A model generated the notes under the pieces. The model saw only the letters and a list, made by a program, of their open reading frames with translations. It made no database searches and was not told the DNA's origin. Shown here piece after piece: positions 1-5,505 of a stretch of DNA of 5,709 nucleotides (the stretch's first letter is position 1; every line of letters starts with the position of its first letter). Both the position numbers and the translations under genes were made by a program. The stretch comes from Methanomassiliicoccaceae archaeon (lineage in GTDB: Archaea; Thermoplasmatota; Thermoplasmata; Methanomassiliicoccales; Methanomethylophilaceae), in assembly GCA_016282555.1 (NCBI GenBank), contig JAEEKU010000029.1:1-5709 (forward strand). Direction: 5' to 3'.

Positions 1-16
1 AAAATAAACGATCATG

Positions 17-39
17 GCCCCGTAGAAACGGATCGGGGC
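17..39. other. Short GC hairpin at the window edge
   Basis: A 6-bp perfect stem (GCCCCG at 17-22 pairing with CGGGGC at 34-39) surrounds an 11-nt loop. Read on the minus strand it is followed by a T-rich stretch, so it could be the terminator of a minus-strand transcript, but no gene ending here can be seen. Nothing else is recognisable in 1-131: the speD reading frame is open back to base 1, but its translation before base 142 does not look like the family. Confidence 0.25.
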
Positions 40-131
40 GGGATATGTTTCCGGGGGAACATGCGCCCAGCCGGGCAGGGCATTGATTCAGATACAGGAA
101 TAAGATTGTCCGCCGAAGGCAGTGATGCCTT

Positions 132-137
132 GGTGAT
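132..137 (+). promoter_or_regulatory. Ribosome-binding site GGTGAT that sets the speD start
   Basis: GGTGAT lies 4 nt before the ATG at 142 and matches the complement of the archaeal 16S rRNA 3' end. It favours this start over the in-frame ATG at 61, whose extra 27 residues show no family resemblance. Confidence 0.65.
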
Positions 138-141
138 AACG

Positions 142-567
142 ATGTACAGCATGAGTCAGCACGCGGGCCGTCTCCTCTCGGATGAAGAGTCTATAAAGAA
201 GTACAACGACGAAAATCACTGGGGACTTCATATAGCGATTGATCTGGGAAGGTGCGACCACGACAAAATCTCAGACGGAGAATATATCAAAAAATTCGCT
301 ATCGATCTCGCCGATCACATTAAAATGAAAAGATACGGCGAACCTATTGCCGTCCGTTTCGGAGCGGAGCCCAAAGTCGAAGGGTATTCGCTCATCCAGC
401 TCATCGAAACTTCATGCATTTCCGGACATTTCGCGGAGGACACCGATCGCGCTTTCATCGACGTGTTTTCCTGCAAGGAATTCCCTCCGGAATCGACCGC
501 CCAGTACTGCAAAGAATACTTCGGCGCGAAGGATATGCAGTACGCTACCCTTTTCAGGGACATCTGA
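142..567 (+). CDS. speD: S-adenosylmethionine decarboxylase-like (SpeD family) pyruvoyl enzyme, class 1B
   Basis: This 141-residue protein is close to the usual 120-130 residues of prokaryotic class 1B AdoMet decarboxylase proenzymes. The family cuts itself before a serine, which becomes a pyruvoyl cofactor, and classically makes decarboxylated AdoMet for spermidine. The N-terminal strand of the fold is visible (HWGLHIAIDLGRC, about residues 26-38). Around the cleavage site the protein reads IETSCISGHF, followed by FIDVFSC. Ser91, His96 and Cys111 stand at +0, +5 and +20, exactly the spacing of catalytic Ser63, His68 and Cys83 in the Thermotoga enzyme. However, the usual Glu-Ser-His triad is Thr-Ser-Cys, and the usual HTWPE stretch is HFAED. 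The fold and self-cleavage are therefore probable, while the substrate is less certain, because SpeD homologues with other decarboxylase activities are known. The gene stands alone and has its own terminator. An in-frame ATG at 151 is a possible later start. Confidence 0.75.
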   Translation: MYSMSQHAGRLLSDEESIKKYNDENHWGLHIAIDLGRCDHDKISDGEYIKKFAIDLADHIKMKRYGEPIAVRFGAEPKVEGYSLIQLIETSCISGHFAEDTDRAFIDVFSCKEFPPESTAQYCKEYFGAKDMQYATLFRDI

Positions 568-577
568 GTCCCGGATC

Positions 578-604
578 CCGGGGATCCGCTCCCCGGCTTT
601 TTTT
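578..604 (+). terminator. Hairpin plus T-run terminator after speD
   Basis: A perfect 7-bp stem (CCGGGGA at 578-584 with TCCCCGG at 590-596) encloses a 5-nt loop and is followed by C and seven T residues (598-604). It begins 10 nt after the speD stop codon. Such a hairpin with a T-run should stop transcription and separates speD from the transporter operon. Confidence 0.75.
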
Positions 605-662
605 ATCCAGCGCCGCAGGCATTTATTGTAATAATCTATTATTTCTCCCGTAATATCCTGAT

Positions 663-676
663 TAGGAAAATATTAT
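663..676 (+). promoter_or_regulatory. Possible BRE/TATA promoter of the ABC transporter operon
   Basis: The gap 605-723 is AT-rich and holds no gene. An A-rich BRE-like stretch followed by AAAATATTAT (667-676) would place transcription start near 698, about 25 nt before the TTG codon at 724. Other AT-rich stretches (around 620-645 and 680-690) could serve instead, so the exact box is uncertain. Confidence 0.4.
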
Positions 677-714
677 CGCATAATGTTATATTCAGCGTCC
701 GCCTACTTCGTGCC

Positions 715-720
715 GGTGGT
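715..720 (+). promoter_or_regulatory. Ribosome-binding site GGTGGT before the TTG start of the binding protein
   Basis: GGTGGT ends 3 nt before TTG at 724 and resembles the archaeal GGTGAT site. The first reasonable ATG further downstream in this frame would delete the N-terminal membrane segment, so TTG is preferred. Confidence 0.5.
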
Positions 721-723
721 AAT

Positions 724-1911
724 TTGGATAAAAGAGTGGTTCTTACCGCAGCCGTTGTGGTGGCGTTTCTTCTGGCGTCATCCATTCTGGTCGCTTTTTA
801 CAATCCGACCGTGGAGGACAAGGAGATCAACCTCATCGCAAGGGTGAACAACGAAGGCTCAGGAATTTACATTGACGCGGATTACAGTCCCGGCGATTTC
901 GTCACCATCGACTCTTCCGGAAACATCACGTACAACGTCGACGGATGGAGAGGAAAGATTTTCGGAACTCCCGGAACTACGACGATCCAGCATATGCAGC
1001 TTCAGGATATCGTCATAAACAAACTCGGACTCTCTTTCGTCAATTATTCCGAAGGAAGTTCTTCCAAAGAATGCGTTTACTACATCCCGTCGATCACCAA
1101 CGCGGCGGCTTTTGCGGCTACCCCCGTTCTGACCGGAGCGATCATATGGGAGCCCCAGTACCACGCCGCTCTGAACAGCACGGTACGCAAAGCCGTTTCT
1201 CTTATGACGACGGATCAGTTCGATCCCGGACACACCTGCTGCGTGATCGCGGCCCAGCACAGCTATATCGAGAGCCATCCCGCGGAGACGGTGAGATTCT
1301 TGGCCGCGTACGTCAAATCCGTTAACTGGGTCAACGACGCTCTGAGCGACAAATCCTCAGACAAGTACGCCAAATTAGTCGAGATCGCTTCCAAGAGAAC
1401 GGGAGGCATATTCCCCAACGAAGTTCTCGAAGAGGCGATGGACTCGGTGTTTTACACGTACGGCATGACCGGCGAGGAGGATAAACCGTCCGCGCCGCTT
1501 CTCTCTCTGGAAGCCGCTTTGGAAGAGATCATCAACAACTACTACAAGCTTCCCGATACTCTGAAACGCACCATGTCCGATCTGGGATTCAGCAGCGTCC
1601 ACGAGTTCGCCCAGAGGTTCGTCAACGACGGATATCTGGTTCAGGCGCTGGATTTCGTTCCCAGCCCCTCCGGTTATTCCAAAACTTCCGTATCCGTCGC
1701 CGTCATCGCGGGAGATATCCATCAGATCGCGATTCACGCCGGAATAGACCTCGGATTCTTCAGCGATTACGGATTCACGATCAACGTCAGCAGCGCGTCC
1801 AACGGCCCCGGGGTAGCTACATCTCTCCAGAACGGAGAGGCTGTTTTCGGACTGCTCGGAGCGCCTCCGATAACCCAGACGGTTATTAACGGAATGCTTT
1901 CCACCAGCTGA
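724..1911 (+). CDS. ABC importer substrate-binding protein, nitrate/sulfonate/taurine class, apparently circularly permuted
   Basis: This 395-residue protein starts with a hydrophobic segment (residues 5-26) that can act as an uncleaved signal anchor; there is no lipobox cysteine, so it is probably tethered to the outside of the cytoplasmic membrane. Known SsuA/NrtA/TauA-type signatures are clear but in an unusual order. Residues 35-50 (INLIARVNNEGSGIYI), 77-103 (GKIFGTPGTTTIQH and after) and 138-176 (IIWEP, then DPGHTCCVIAA) match the middle and second lobe of the family. Residues 322-391, with SVAVIAGDIHQIAI, GFF, GPGVATSLQNGE and GLLGAPP, match what is normally the very N-terminus. Put end to end, C-terminal part first, they make one complete binding protein with little missing or duplicated. 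Residues 260-312 are a helical stretch typical of the canonical C-terminus. The ligand cannot be read from the sequence. It is the first gene of the importer operon and ends 10 nt before the permease. Confidence 0.8.
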   Translation: MDKRVVLTAAVVVAFLLASSILVAFYNPTVEDKEINLIARVNNEGSGIYIDADYSPGDFVTIDSSGNITYNVDGWRGKIFGTPGTTTIQHMQLQDIVINKLGLSFVNYSEGSSSKECVYYIPSITNAAAFAATPVLTGAIIWEPQYHAALNSTVRKAVSLMTTDQFDPGHTCCVIAAQHSYIESHPAETVRFLAAYVKSVNWVNDALSDKSSDKYAKLVEIASKRTGGIFPNEVLEEAMDSVFYTYGMTGEEDKPSAPLLSLEAALEEIINNYYKLPDTLKRTMSDLGFSSVHEFAQRFVNDGYLVQALDFVPSPSGYSKTSVSVAVIAGDIHQIAIHAGIDLGFFSDYGFTINVSSASNGPGVATSLQNGEAVFGLLGAPPITQTVINGMLSTS

Positions 1912-1916
1912 GGTGA
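1912..1916 (+). promoter_or_regulatory. Ribosome-binding site GGTGA that sets a TTG permease start
   Basis: GGTGA directly follows the binding-protein TGA and sits 5 nt before TTG at 1922. The alternative start, GTG at 1913, lies inside this motif and has no site of its own, so TTG is preferred; the difference is three residues. Confidence 0.6.
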
Positions 1917-1921
1917 CGGGC

Positions 1922-2743
1922 TTGTCTACAATATTCGGATGGACATACGATGAGCATAACAAATCTCACCGTCTGTTCAGAAGAGGAGTGATAGTCGTTA
2001 CGTCGCTGGTATGTTTCGTCGCGGCGTGGTGGGACGTATCGATTCTCGCCAATTCCGTGGCGATTCCCTCCCCTGCGGAAACCTGGGACGCCCTGGTCAA
2101 TCTGGTGAGAAACGGAGACTCCATTACCGGAAGAAGCCTTTGGGAATACATCTCGTCAAGCATGAAGACGTATCTCGAAGGATTCGCCCTGGCGATGATC
2201 GTCGCGATCCCCCTCGGACTCATAATCGGTTATTCCAAAACGATCCATGATTTCGCATCGCCTGTAATCGAGGTTCTCAGGCCTATAGCGCCTATAGCGT
2301 GGGCTCCGATATTCATCCTCGCGATCAACTACTCCATCGGACCTGTTCTGGTAGTTTTCATCGGTATCTTCTTCCCGCTTCTGACCAACGTCATTTTCGG
2401 AGTGGAGAAAATCGACGGCAATCTTATAGACGCGTCCAAAACCCTGGGGGCATCCAGACTTCAGGTTTTCTACAAAGTCATGATTCCCAGCGCGATCCCG
2501 TATGTGATGAACGGTGTGAAAATCGGACTCGGTATCGGATGGATGTGTATCGTAGCGGCTGAATTGTACGCCCCCCAGCTCAGCGGTATAGGATTCTTCC
2601 TCTCCGAACAGGCGACGGCGGGATTCTGGCCCGGAGCTTTCGCAGCCATCGTGGTCATAGCTGTTCTCGGACTGATCACCACCGGTCTTGCGGAGTATAT
2701 CCACAAAGTCGTAACTTCAAGGATGGGAATGTCATATGTCTGA
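1922..2743 (+). CDS. ABC importer permease, SsuC/TauC/NrtB-like
   Basis: From the TTG at 1922 the protein has 273 residues, typical for the family. A first membrane helix lies at about 22-39. It is followed by a canonical BPD_transp_1 permease core with helices near 88-104, 120-136, 140-160, 195-214 and 238-258. The cytoplasmic EAA coupling loop is seen at 169-190 (IDASKTLGASRLQVFYKVMIP), with the invariant Gly at 176 and the closing Ile-Pro; this loop docks on the ATPase. The family forms a homodimer in the membrane and carries small anions or organosulfur/organonitrogen compounds; the substrate here is unknown. The 3' end overlaps the ATPase start by 8 nt, so the two are probably translationally coupled. 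Confidence 0.9.
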   Translation: MSTIFGWTYDEHNKSHRLFRRGVIVVTSLVCFVAAWWDVSILANSVAIPSPAETWDALVNLVRNGDSITGRSLWEYISSSMKTYLEGFALAMIVAIPLGLIIGYSKTIHDFASPVIEVLRPIAPIAWAPIFILAINYSIGPVLVVFIGIFFPLLTNVIFGVEKIDGNLIDASKTLGASRLQVFYKVMIPSAIPYVMNGVKIGLGIGWMCIVAAELYAPQLSGIGFFLSEQATAGFWPGAFAAIVVIAVLGLITTGLAEYIHKVVTSRMGMSYV

Positions 2744-3524
2744 AGCAAGAAGCAAGGAAGGGGAAATTCAGATCCGCATAGAGAATCTGAGAAAGGTATA
2801 CGTTACCGACGAATCGCAGACTGTGGCGATCGAAGATTTCACCCTCGACATCAAAAGAGGGGAGCTGATATCCATAGTCGGGCCGTCCGGATGCGGAAAA
2901 ACCACTCTGCTGAGGATGATCGCCGGCCTTCTGGAGCCTACTTCGGGCACTATAACTATCGACGGAAGGCCGTGCTCCGATCCGGGTCCCGACAGAGGGC
3001 TCGTGTTCCAGGATTTCGCGCTGTTCCCCTGGCGCACGGTGAGAAAGAATGTGGAGTTCGGAATGGAGGTCACCGGGGTTCCCAAAGAGGAGCGCCGCCT
3101 GCGCGCCGAGGAATATCTGAGACTGGTCGGCCTCGAGAAATTCATGGACGCCAGAATCCACGAGCTTTCCGGAGGCATGAAGCAGCGCGTCGGCATAGCC
3201 AGAGCTTTGGTTAACGACCCGGAGGTCATACTGATGGACGAGCCGTTCGGAGCCCTGGATGCCCAGACCCGCAACATTATGCAGGCCGAACTTACCAAAA
3301 TACTGGAAAAGTCGGATAAAACGATTATATTCATCACCCACTCGGTGGATGAGGCCGTTTTCCTGTCCGACAGGATAGTGGTCCTCTCCAAGAGGCCCGC
3401 GGAAATAAAAGAAGTAATCGATATACCCTGGCCGAGACCCAGGGATCGCGCTTCCCCGGAGTTCACCGCTCTCAGAAAACACATTCTGGATGAACTTGAA
3501 AAAGAAAACGTTCTTAACAATTGA
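2736..3524 (+). CDS. ABC importer ATPase, SsuB/TauB/NrtD-like
   Basis: This 262-residue cytoplasmic ATPase should power the importer encoded by the two genes before it. All motifs are intact: Walker A GPSGCGKTT (49-57), Q-loop FQDFALFPW (Gln92), ABC signature LSGGMKQR (144-151), Walker B VILMDEP (164-170) with the D-loop just after, and the H-loop His202. The Q-loop followed by FPW and the MKQR ending of the signature are characteristic of the nitrate/sulfonate/taurine subfamily. There is no C-terminal regulatory domain. The ATG at 2736 lies inside the permease 3' end (8-nt overlap). The gene is the last of the operon and converges on the Cys/His-rich gene, with only 26 nt between the two stop codons. 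Confidence 0.93.
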   Translation: MSEARSKEGEIQIRIENLRKVYVTDESQTVAIEDFTLDIKRGELISIVGPSGCGKTTLLRMIAGLLEPTSGTITIDGRPCSDPGPDRGLVFQDFALFPWRTVRKNVEFGMEVTGVPKEERRLRAEEYLRLVGLEKFMDARIHELSGGMKQRVGIARALVNDPEVILMDEPFGALDAQTRNIMQAELTKILEKSDKTIIFITHSVDEAVFLSDRIVVLSKRPAEIKEVIDIPWPRPRDRASPEFTALRKHILDELEKENVLNN

Positions 3525-3528
3525 GGGG

Positions 3529-3552
3529 CGGGGCGGACCCCGTTCCCTCTTT
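3529..3552 (+). terminator. Possible terminator of the importer operon
   Basis: A 5-bp GC stem (CGGGG at 3529-3533 with CCCCG at 3538-3542) with a 4-nt loop is followed by a pyrimidine-rich stretch ending in TTT. It lies in the tiny gap between two convergent genes and could work in either direction; the T-run is poor. Confidence 0.4.
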
Positions 3553-4795
3553 AATCTGTTTCGCTGTGGCTGTGGCAGCAGTTCTCTTTCGAATTGCAGC
3601 ATCCGGAGTTCAGCGTGAATTCCGCGCCGATATCCTCGACGGCGTGCTTCATCAGATGCTTGACTTCGTGGATGTCTTCGGTGCATACTATGCAGACGAG
3701 ACGGAACAGGACTTTGTCGCAAGGCTGATACTTGCCCTCTATGGTTATGCAGTCTCTGTCCGCCATCGACAACACTGTCCACTGTTTTTCGGATGTCAGA
3801 GTCATCTCGATGAATGCGGGCATGAATTCTTCTTTAGAGGCGGAGAACCAGAGTTTTTTCATGCTTTTAATCACATTGAGCATATTATCGGGTTCCATTC
3901 CCGTGAGGGTTCCGGTTACCTGGACCTCGATGTAATCCTCCATCGGATCATACTCTTCATAGCAGAAATCTTCAGAATCATGATCGCGGCAGCATTCCCC
4001 GTGGTCATGGTGGTGTCCGTGCCCTTTACAGCAGCATCCGGAGCATTTGCAGCAATGACAGCAATCGTTGTGTCCGCAGCAGCATCCGCAGCAGCAATGA
4101 CTGTTGCAGCAACAGCAGTTGCAATGGCTGTTACAGCATCCGCAGTTACAGCAGCATCCGGAGCATTTGCAGCAATGACAGCAATCGTTGTGTCCGCAGC
4201 AGCATCCGCAGCAGCAATGGCTGTGGCAGCAACAACATTTTCCATGATTGCAGCAACACCCGTGATGATCATGGTGGCTGTGGCAGCACTCTCCGTGATC
4301 GTGATGGTGCTCGTGGCCGTGGTCGTGGCAGCATTCCCCGTGATCGTGGTGATCATGGTGGCTGTGACAGCATTCCCCGTGCTCATGGTGATCGTGATCG
4401 TGACAATGGCACGGAGCCTCATCAAGCTCGATATCGAGTCCCGTATCCTCGATCGCGTGCCACATAGCGTGTTTCAGCTCATGCTCGTCGACGTCGAGGA
4501 CGGCGCTCATGAAGGAGAATTTAACTTTCTCCTGAGGTTCCATAGTCCCGTGGTGTTCGACCCCGGTTTCCAGATCGGTCAGGTTAAGCGTGATTCCGGA
4601 GCCGTCCTCTTTAACGATTGCCGCTTTTATGTGGCCGAGAAGCACCCCGGATTCCTTTTCGACCCAGTTTCCCACCTGCATAAGCGCCTTGGAGAACCTG
4701 GCTTCCGCATCGGCGTTGTAGCCTGCGATGGTGCCGGTAAATCCGACAGCCGTCCCTCCGGCCATTTCGATAGATGTTTTCTCATCGCTGCTCAT
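3551..4795 (-). CDS. Cys/His-rich metallothionein-like protein with two flanking related domains; putative metal reservoir
   Basis: I do not recognise this 414-residue protein as a named family. Residues about 12-126 form a globular domain and about 288-396 a second one. Both end in a similar motif (DEHELKHAMWHAIEDTG at 103-119 and IHEVKHLMKHAVEDIG at 375-390, each after a hydrophobic strand), so they look like diverged copies. Between them, residues 129-272 contain about 53 Cys and 39 His by hand count. The core has a His/Asp part (129-178), a nearly pure Cys part (180-256) and a short His part (258-272). HGECC recurs four times (139-143, 152-156, 167-171, 265-269), and a 25-residue Cys block at 192-216 recurs at 232-256. 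The tail adds CC and CCHSH. No signal peptide is seen, so it should be cytoplasmic. Its start overlaps the GTPase stop (ATGA), suggesting joint production. The inferred role is holding Ni, Co, Zn or Cu for the GTPase; the flanking domains could be CobW_C-like. Confidence 0.8.
   Translation of the reverse strand: MSSDEKTSIEMAGGTAVGFTGTIAGYNADAEARFSKALMQVGNWVEKESGVLLGHIKAAIVKEDGSGITLNLTDLETGVEHHGTMEPQEKVKFSFMSAVLDVDEHELKHAMWHAIEDTGLDIELDEAPCHCHDHDHHEHGECCHSHHDHHDHGECCHDHGHEHHHDHGECCHSHHDHHGCCCNHGKCCCCHSHCCCGCCCGHNDCCHCCKCSGCCCNCGCCNSHCNCCCCNSHCCCGCCCGHNDCCHCCKCSGCCCKGHGHHHDHGECCRDHDSEDFCYEEYDPMEDYIEVQVTGTLTGMEPDNMLNVIKSMKKLWFSASKEEFMPAFIEMTLTSEKQWTVLSMADRDCITIEGKYQPCDKVLFRLVCIVCTEDIHEVKHLMKHAVEDIGAEFTLNSGCCNSKENCCHSHSETD
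4026..4099 (-). repeat. 74-bp perfect direct repeat, copy 1
   Basis: This stretch is identical to 4146-4219, exactly 120 bp (40 codons) away. The match continues with two mismatches to about 4114. It keeps the reading frame and encodes the distal copy (residues 232-256) of the Cys block in the Cys/His-rich protein. Perfect identity, including silent positions, points to recent duplication or gene conversion. Confidence 0.9.
4146..4219 (-). repeat. 74-bp perfect direct repeat, copy 2
   Basis: The partner of 4026-4099, encoding residues 192-216 of the Cys/His-rich protein. The 46 bp between the two copies are also GCA-rich and code for more Cys and His, as expected of slippage-driven growth. 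Confidence 0.9.
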
Positions 4796-5379
4796 TTCAT
4801 CATCTCGTATAATTTATCAAGATTTTCTTCGGTTTTCGCTGAAACGGGTATAATAGGCTTGTCGGGATACCTTTCCCTGATCCAGGATTCGACTTCCTCC
4901 AGCTGCCCCTCTTTGGCGATATCGCATTTGTTGATAAGAATGAAATCGGACGATTTCATCTGCATGGAGAAGAACTGCTCCTTCTTCTTGATCAGATCCT
5001 CGAACCTCTGGATGTCGGCGACTCCGATGATGAATATCTCCTCCGGATCTATCATCGACACTTTGACGAGCTCTTTGACCTTGTGGGGAAGCGCGAGGCC
5101 GGTCGGCTCTATTATGATAATCTCCGGATCTATATCCTTCATAATATTCTTCAGCGCGGACTGGAGAGTTCCGGAAAGGGAGCAGCAGATGCATCCGTCC
5201 GGAAGCTCTATCGCATCGTATCCCTCCGCCTTGAGAGTCGCCCCGTCGACGCCGATTTCTCCGGACTCGTTGACGAGCAGAGCGGTTTTGAGCCCGCGCC
5301 TGGTGTACATGGACGCCAGCTTCATCAGAAGGGTGGTCTTCCCGCTTCCGAGGAATCCGCCCAGAATATATACGTACAT
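4792..5379 (-). CDS. CobW/HypB-like G3E-family GTPase (G domain only), putative metallochaperone
   Basis: From the ATG at 5379 the protein has 195 residues. It has Walker A GGFLGSGKTT (7-16), the switch region NESGEIGVDG (37-46), the CobW-type metal motif GCICC (62-66), the G3 region EPTGLALP (91-98), NKCD (150-153) for guanine recognition and a closing SAK (180-182). The CxCC motif and the switch region are hallmarks of COG0523/CobW proteins, GTP-driven carriers or inserters of Zn, Co or Ni. CobW proteins usually run to 300 residues or more, with a C-terminal CobW_C domain and often a His-rich loop; both are absent here, and the Cys/His-rich partner follows at once (ATGA overlap). An in-frame TTG at 5394, 3 nt after AGGAG, could add five residues; neither start is certain. 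A role in cobalamin or F430 metal supply is inference only. Confidence 0.88.
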   Translation of the reverse strand: MYVYILGGFLGSGKTTLLMKLASMYTRRGLKTALLVNESGEIGVDGATLKAEGYDAIELPDGCICCSLSGTLQSALKNIMKDIDPEIIIIEPTGLALPHKVKELVKVSMIDPEEIFIIGVADIQRFEDLIKKKEQFFSMQMKSSDFILINKCDIAKEGQLEEVESWIRERYPDKPIIPVSAKTEENLDKLYEMMK

Positions 5380-5403
5380 GAGCGGCAGATACAATTACTC
5401 CTA

Positions 5404-5413
5404 TTTACGTAAA
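5404..5413. promoter_or_regulatory. Palindrome TTTACGTAAA, possible operator
   Basis: A perfect 10-bp palindrome lies 25 bp upstream of the GTPase ATG, just downstream of a possible minus-strand TATA box. Its position would suit a repressor site, but ten bases of AT-rich palindrome can occur by chance. Confidence 0.3.
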
Positions 5414-5416
5414 CTG

Positions 5417-5424
5417 TTTTTAAT
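5417..5424 (-). promoter_or_regulatory. Possible TATA box of the GTPase/metal-store operon
   Basis: Read on the minus strand this is ATTAAAAA. A start of transcription about 26 nt downstream would fall near 5394, giving a leader of some 15 nt to the ATG at 5379 or a leaderless TTG start. A second AT-rich box at 5469-5478 could also serve this direction with a longer leader. Confidence 0.35.
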
Positions 5425-5468
5425 CCGGCATAGAAAATTGCCCTGCGTTCAGAGGAGCCGGGTCTGCA

Positions 5469-5478
5469 TATATTTATA
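5469..5478 (+). promoter_or_regulatory. TATA box of the universal stress protein gene
   Basis: The AT-rich box TATATTTATA is centred about 32 bp before the ATG at 5506, so transcription should start near 5500. No ribosome-binding site is seen before that ATG, which fits a leaderless or nearly leaderless archaeal transcript. Confidence 0.55.
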
Positions 5479-5505
5479 ACCGATAATAGAGATCGCAACG
5501 GCGCA

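Larger units (their letters stand above)
3992..4381 (-). repeat. Dispersed HGECC-coding repeats
   Basis: The 12-mer GCATTCCCCGTG (plus-strand reading) occurs at 3992-4003, 4331-4342 and 4370-4381, with a two-mismatch copy at 4286-4297. Each encodes His-Gly-Glu-Cys in the minus-strand gene, next to His/Asp-rich stretches, so they reflect amplification of a metal-binding motif. Confidence 0.7.

Noticed and set aside
61..141. Upstream ATG at 61 as the start of speD
   Set aside because: The extra 27 residues do not resemble the family, and a good GGTGAT site precedes the ATG at 142. The frame is open to base 1, so an upstream start cannot be fully excluded.
2282..2300. Tandem CCTATAGCG repeat
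   Set aside because: It simply encodes Pro-Ile-Ala twice in a permease helix; two 9-bp copies are not notable.
2676..3782. A 368-codon minus-strand open frame opposite the ATPase gene
   Set aside because: It is fully antisense to an ATPase with every motif intact, and it has no recognisable domain.
4026..4219. Repeats as a possible CRISPR array
   Set aside because: There are only two 74-bp copies, in frame inside a coding region, with no unique spacers and no cas genes.
3916..4425. Second minus-strand open frame (Ala/Thr/Met-rich) overlapping the Cys-rich core
   Set aside because: It is a low-complexity frame shadow of the repeat region, without binding site, domain or neighbours of its own.
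142..5379. Pyrrolysine (TAG) or selenocysteine (TGA) readthrough
   Set aside because: No gene here ends in TAG or shows an in-frame TAG. The TGA stops come at normal family lengths, followed at once by a terminator or the next gene.
3521..5479. A 652-codon open frame on the plus strand crossing the Cys/His-rich gene and the GTPase gene
   Set aside because: It is antisense to two genes with strong domain evidence. Its Ala/Thr/Val-rich middle is what Cys and His codons give when read backwards, and it lacks a start with a binding site.
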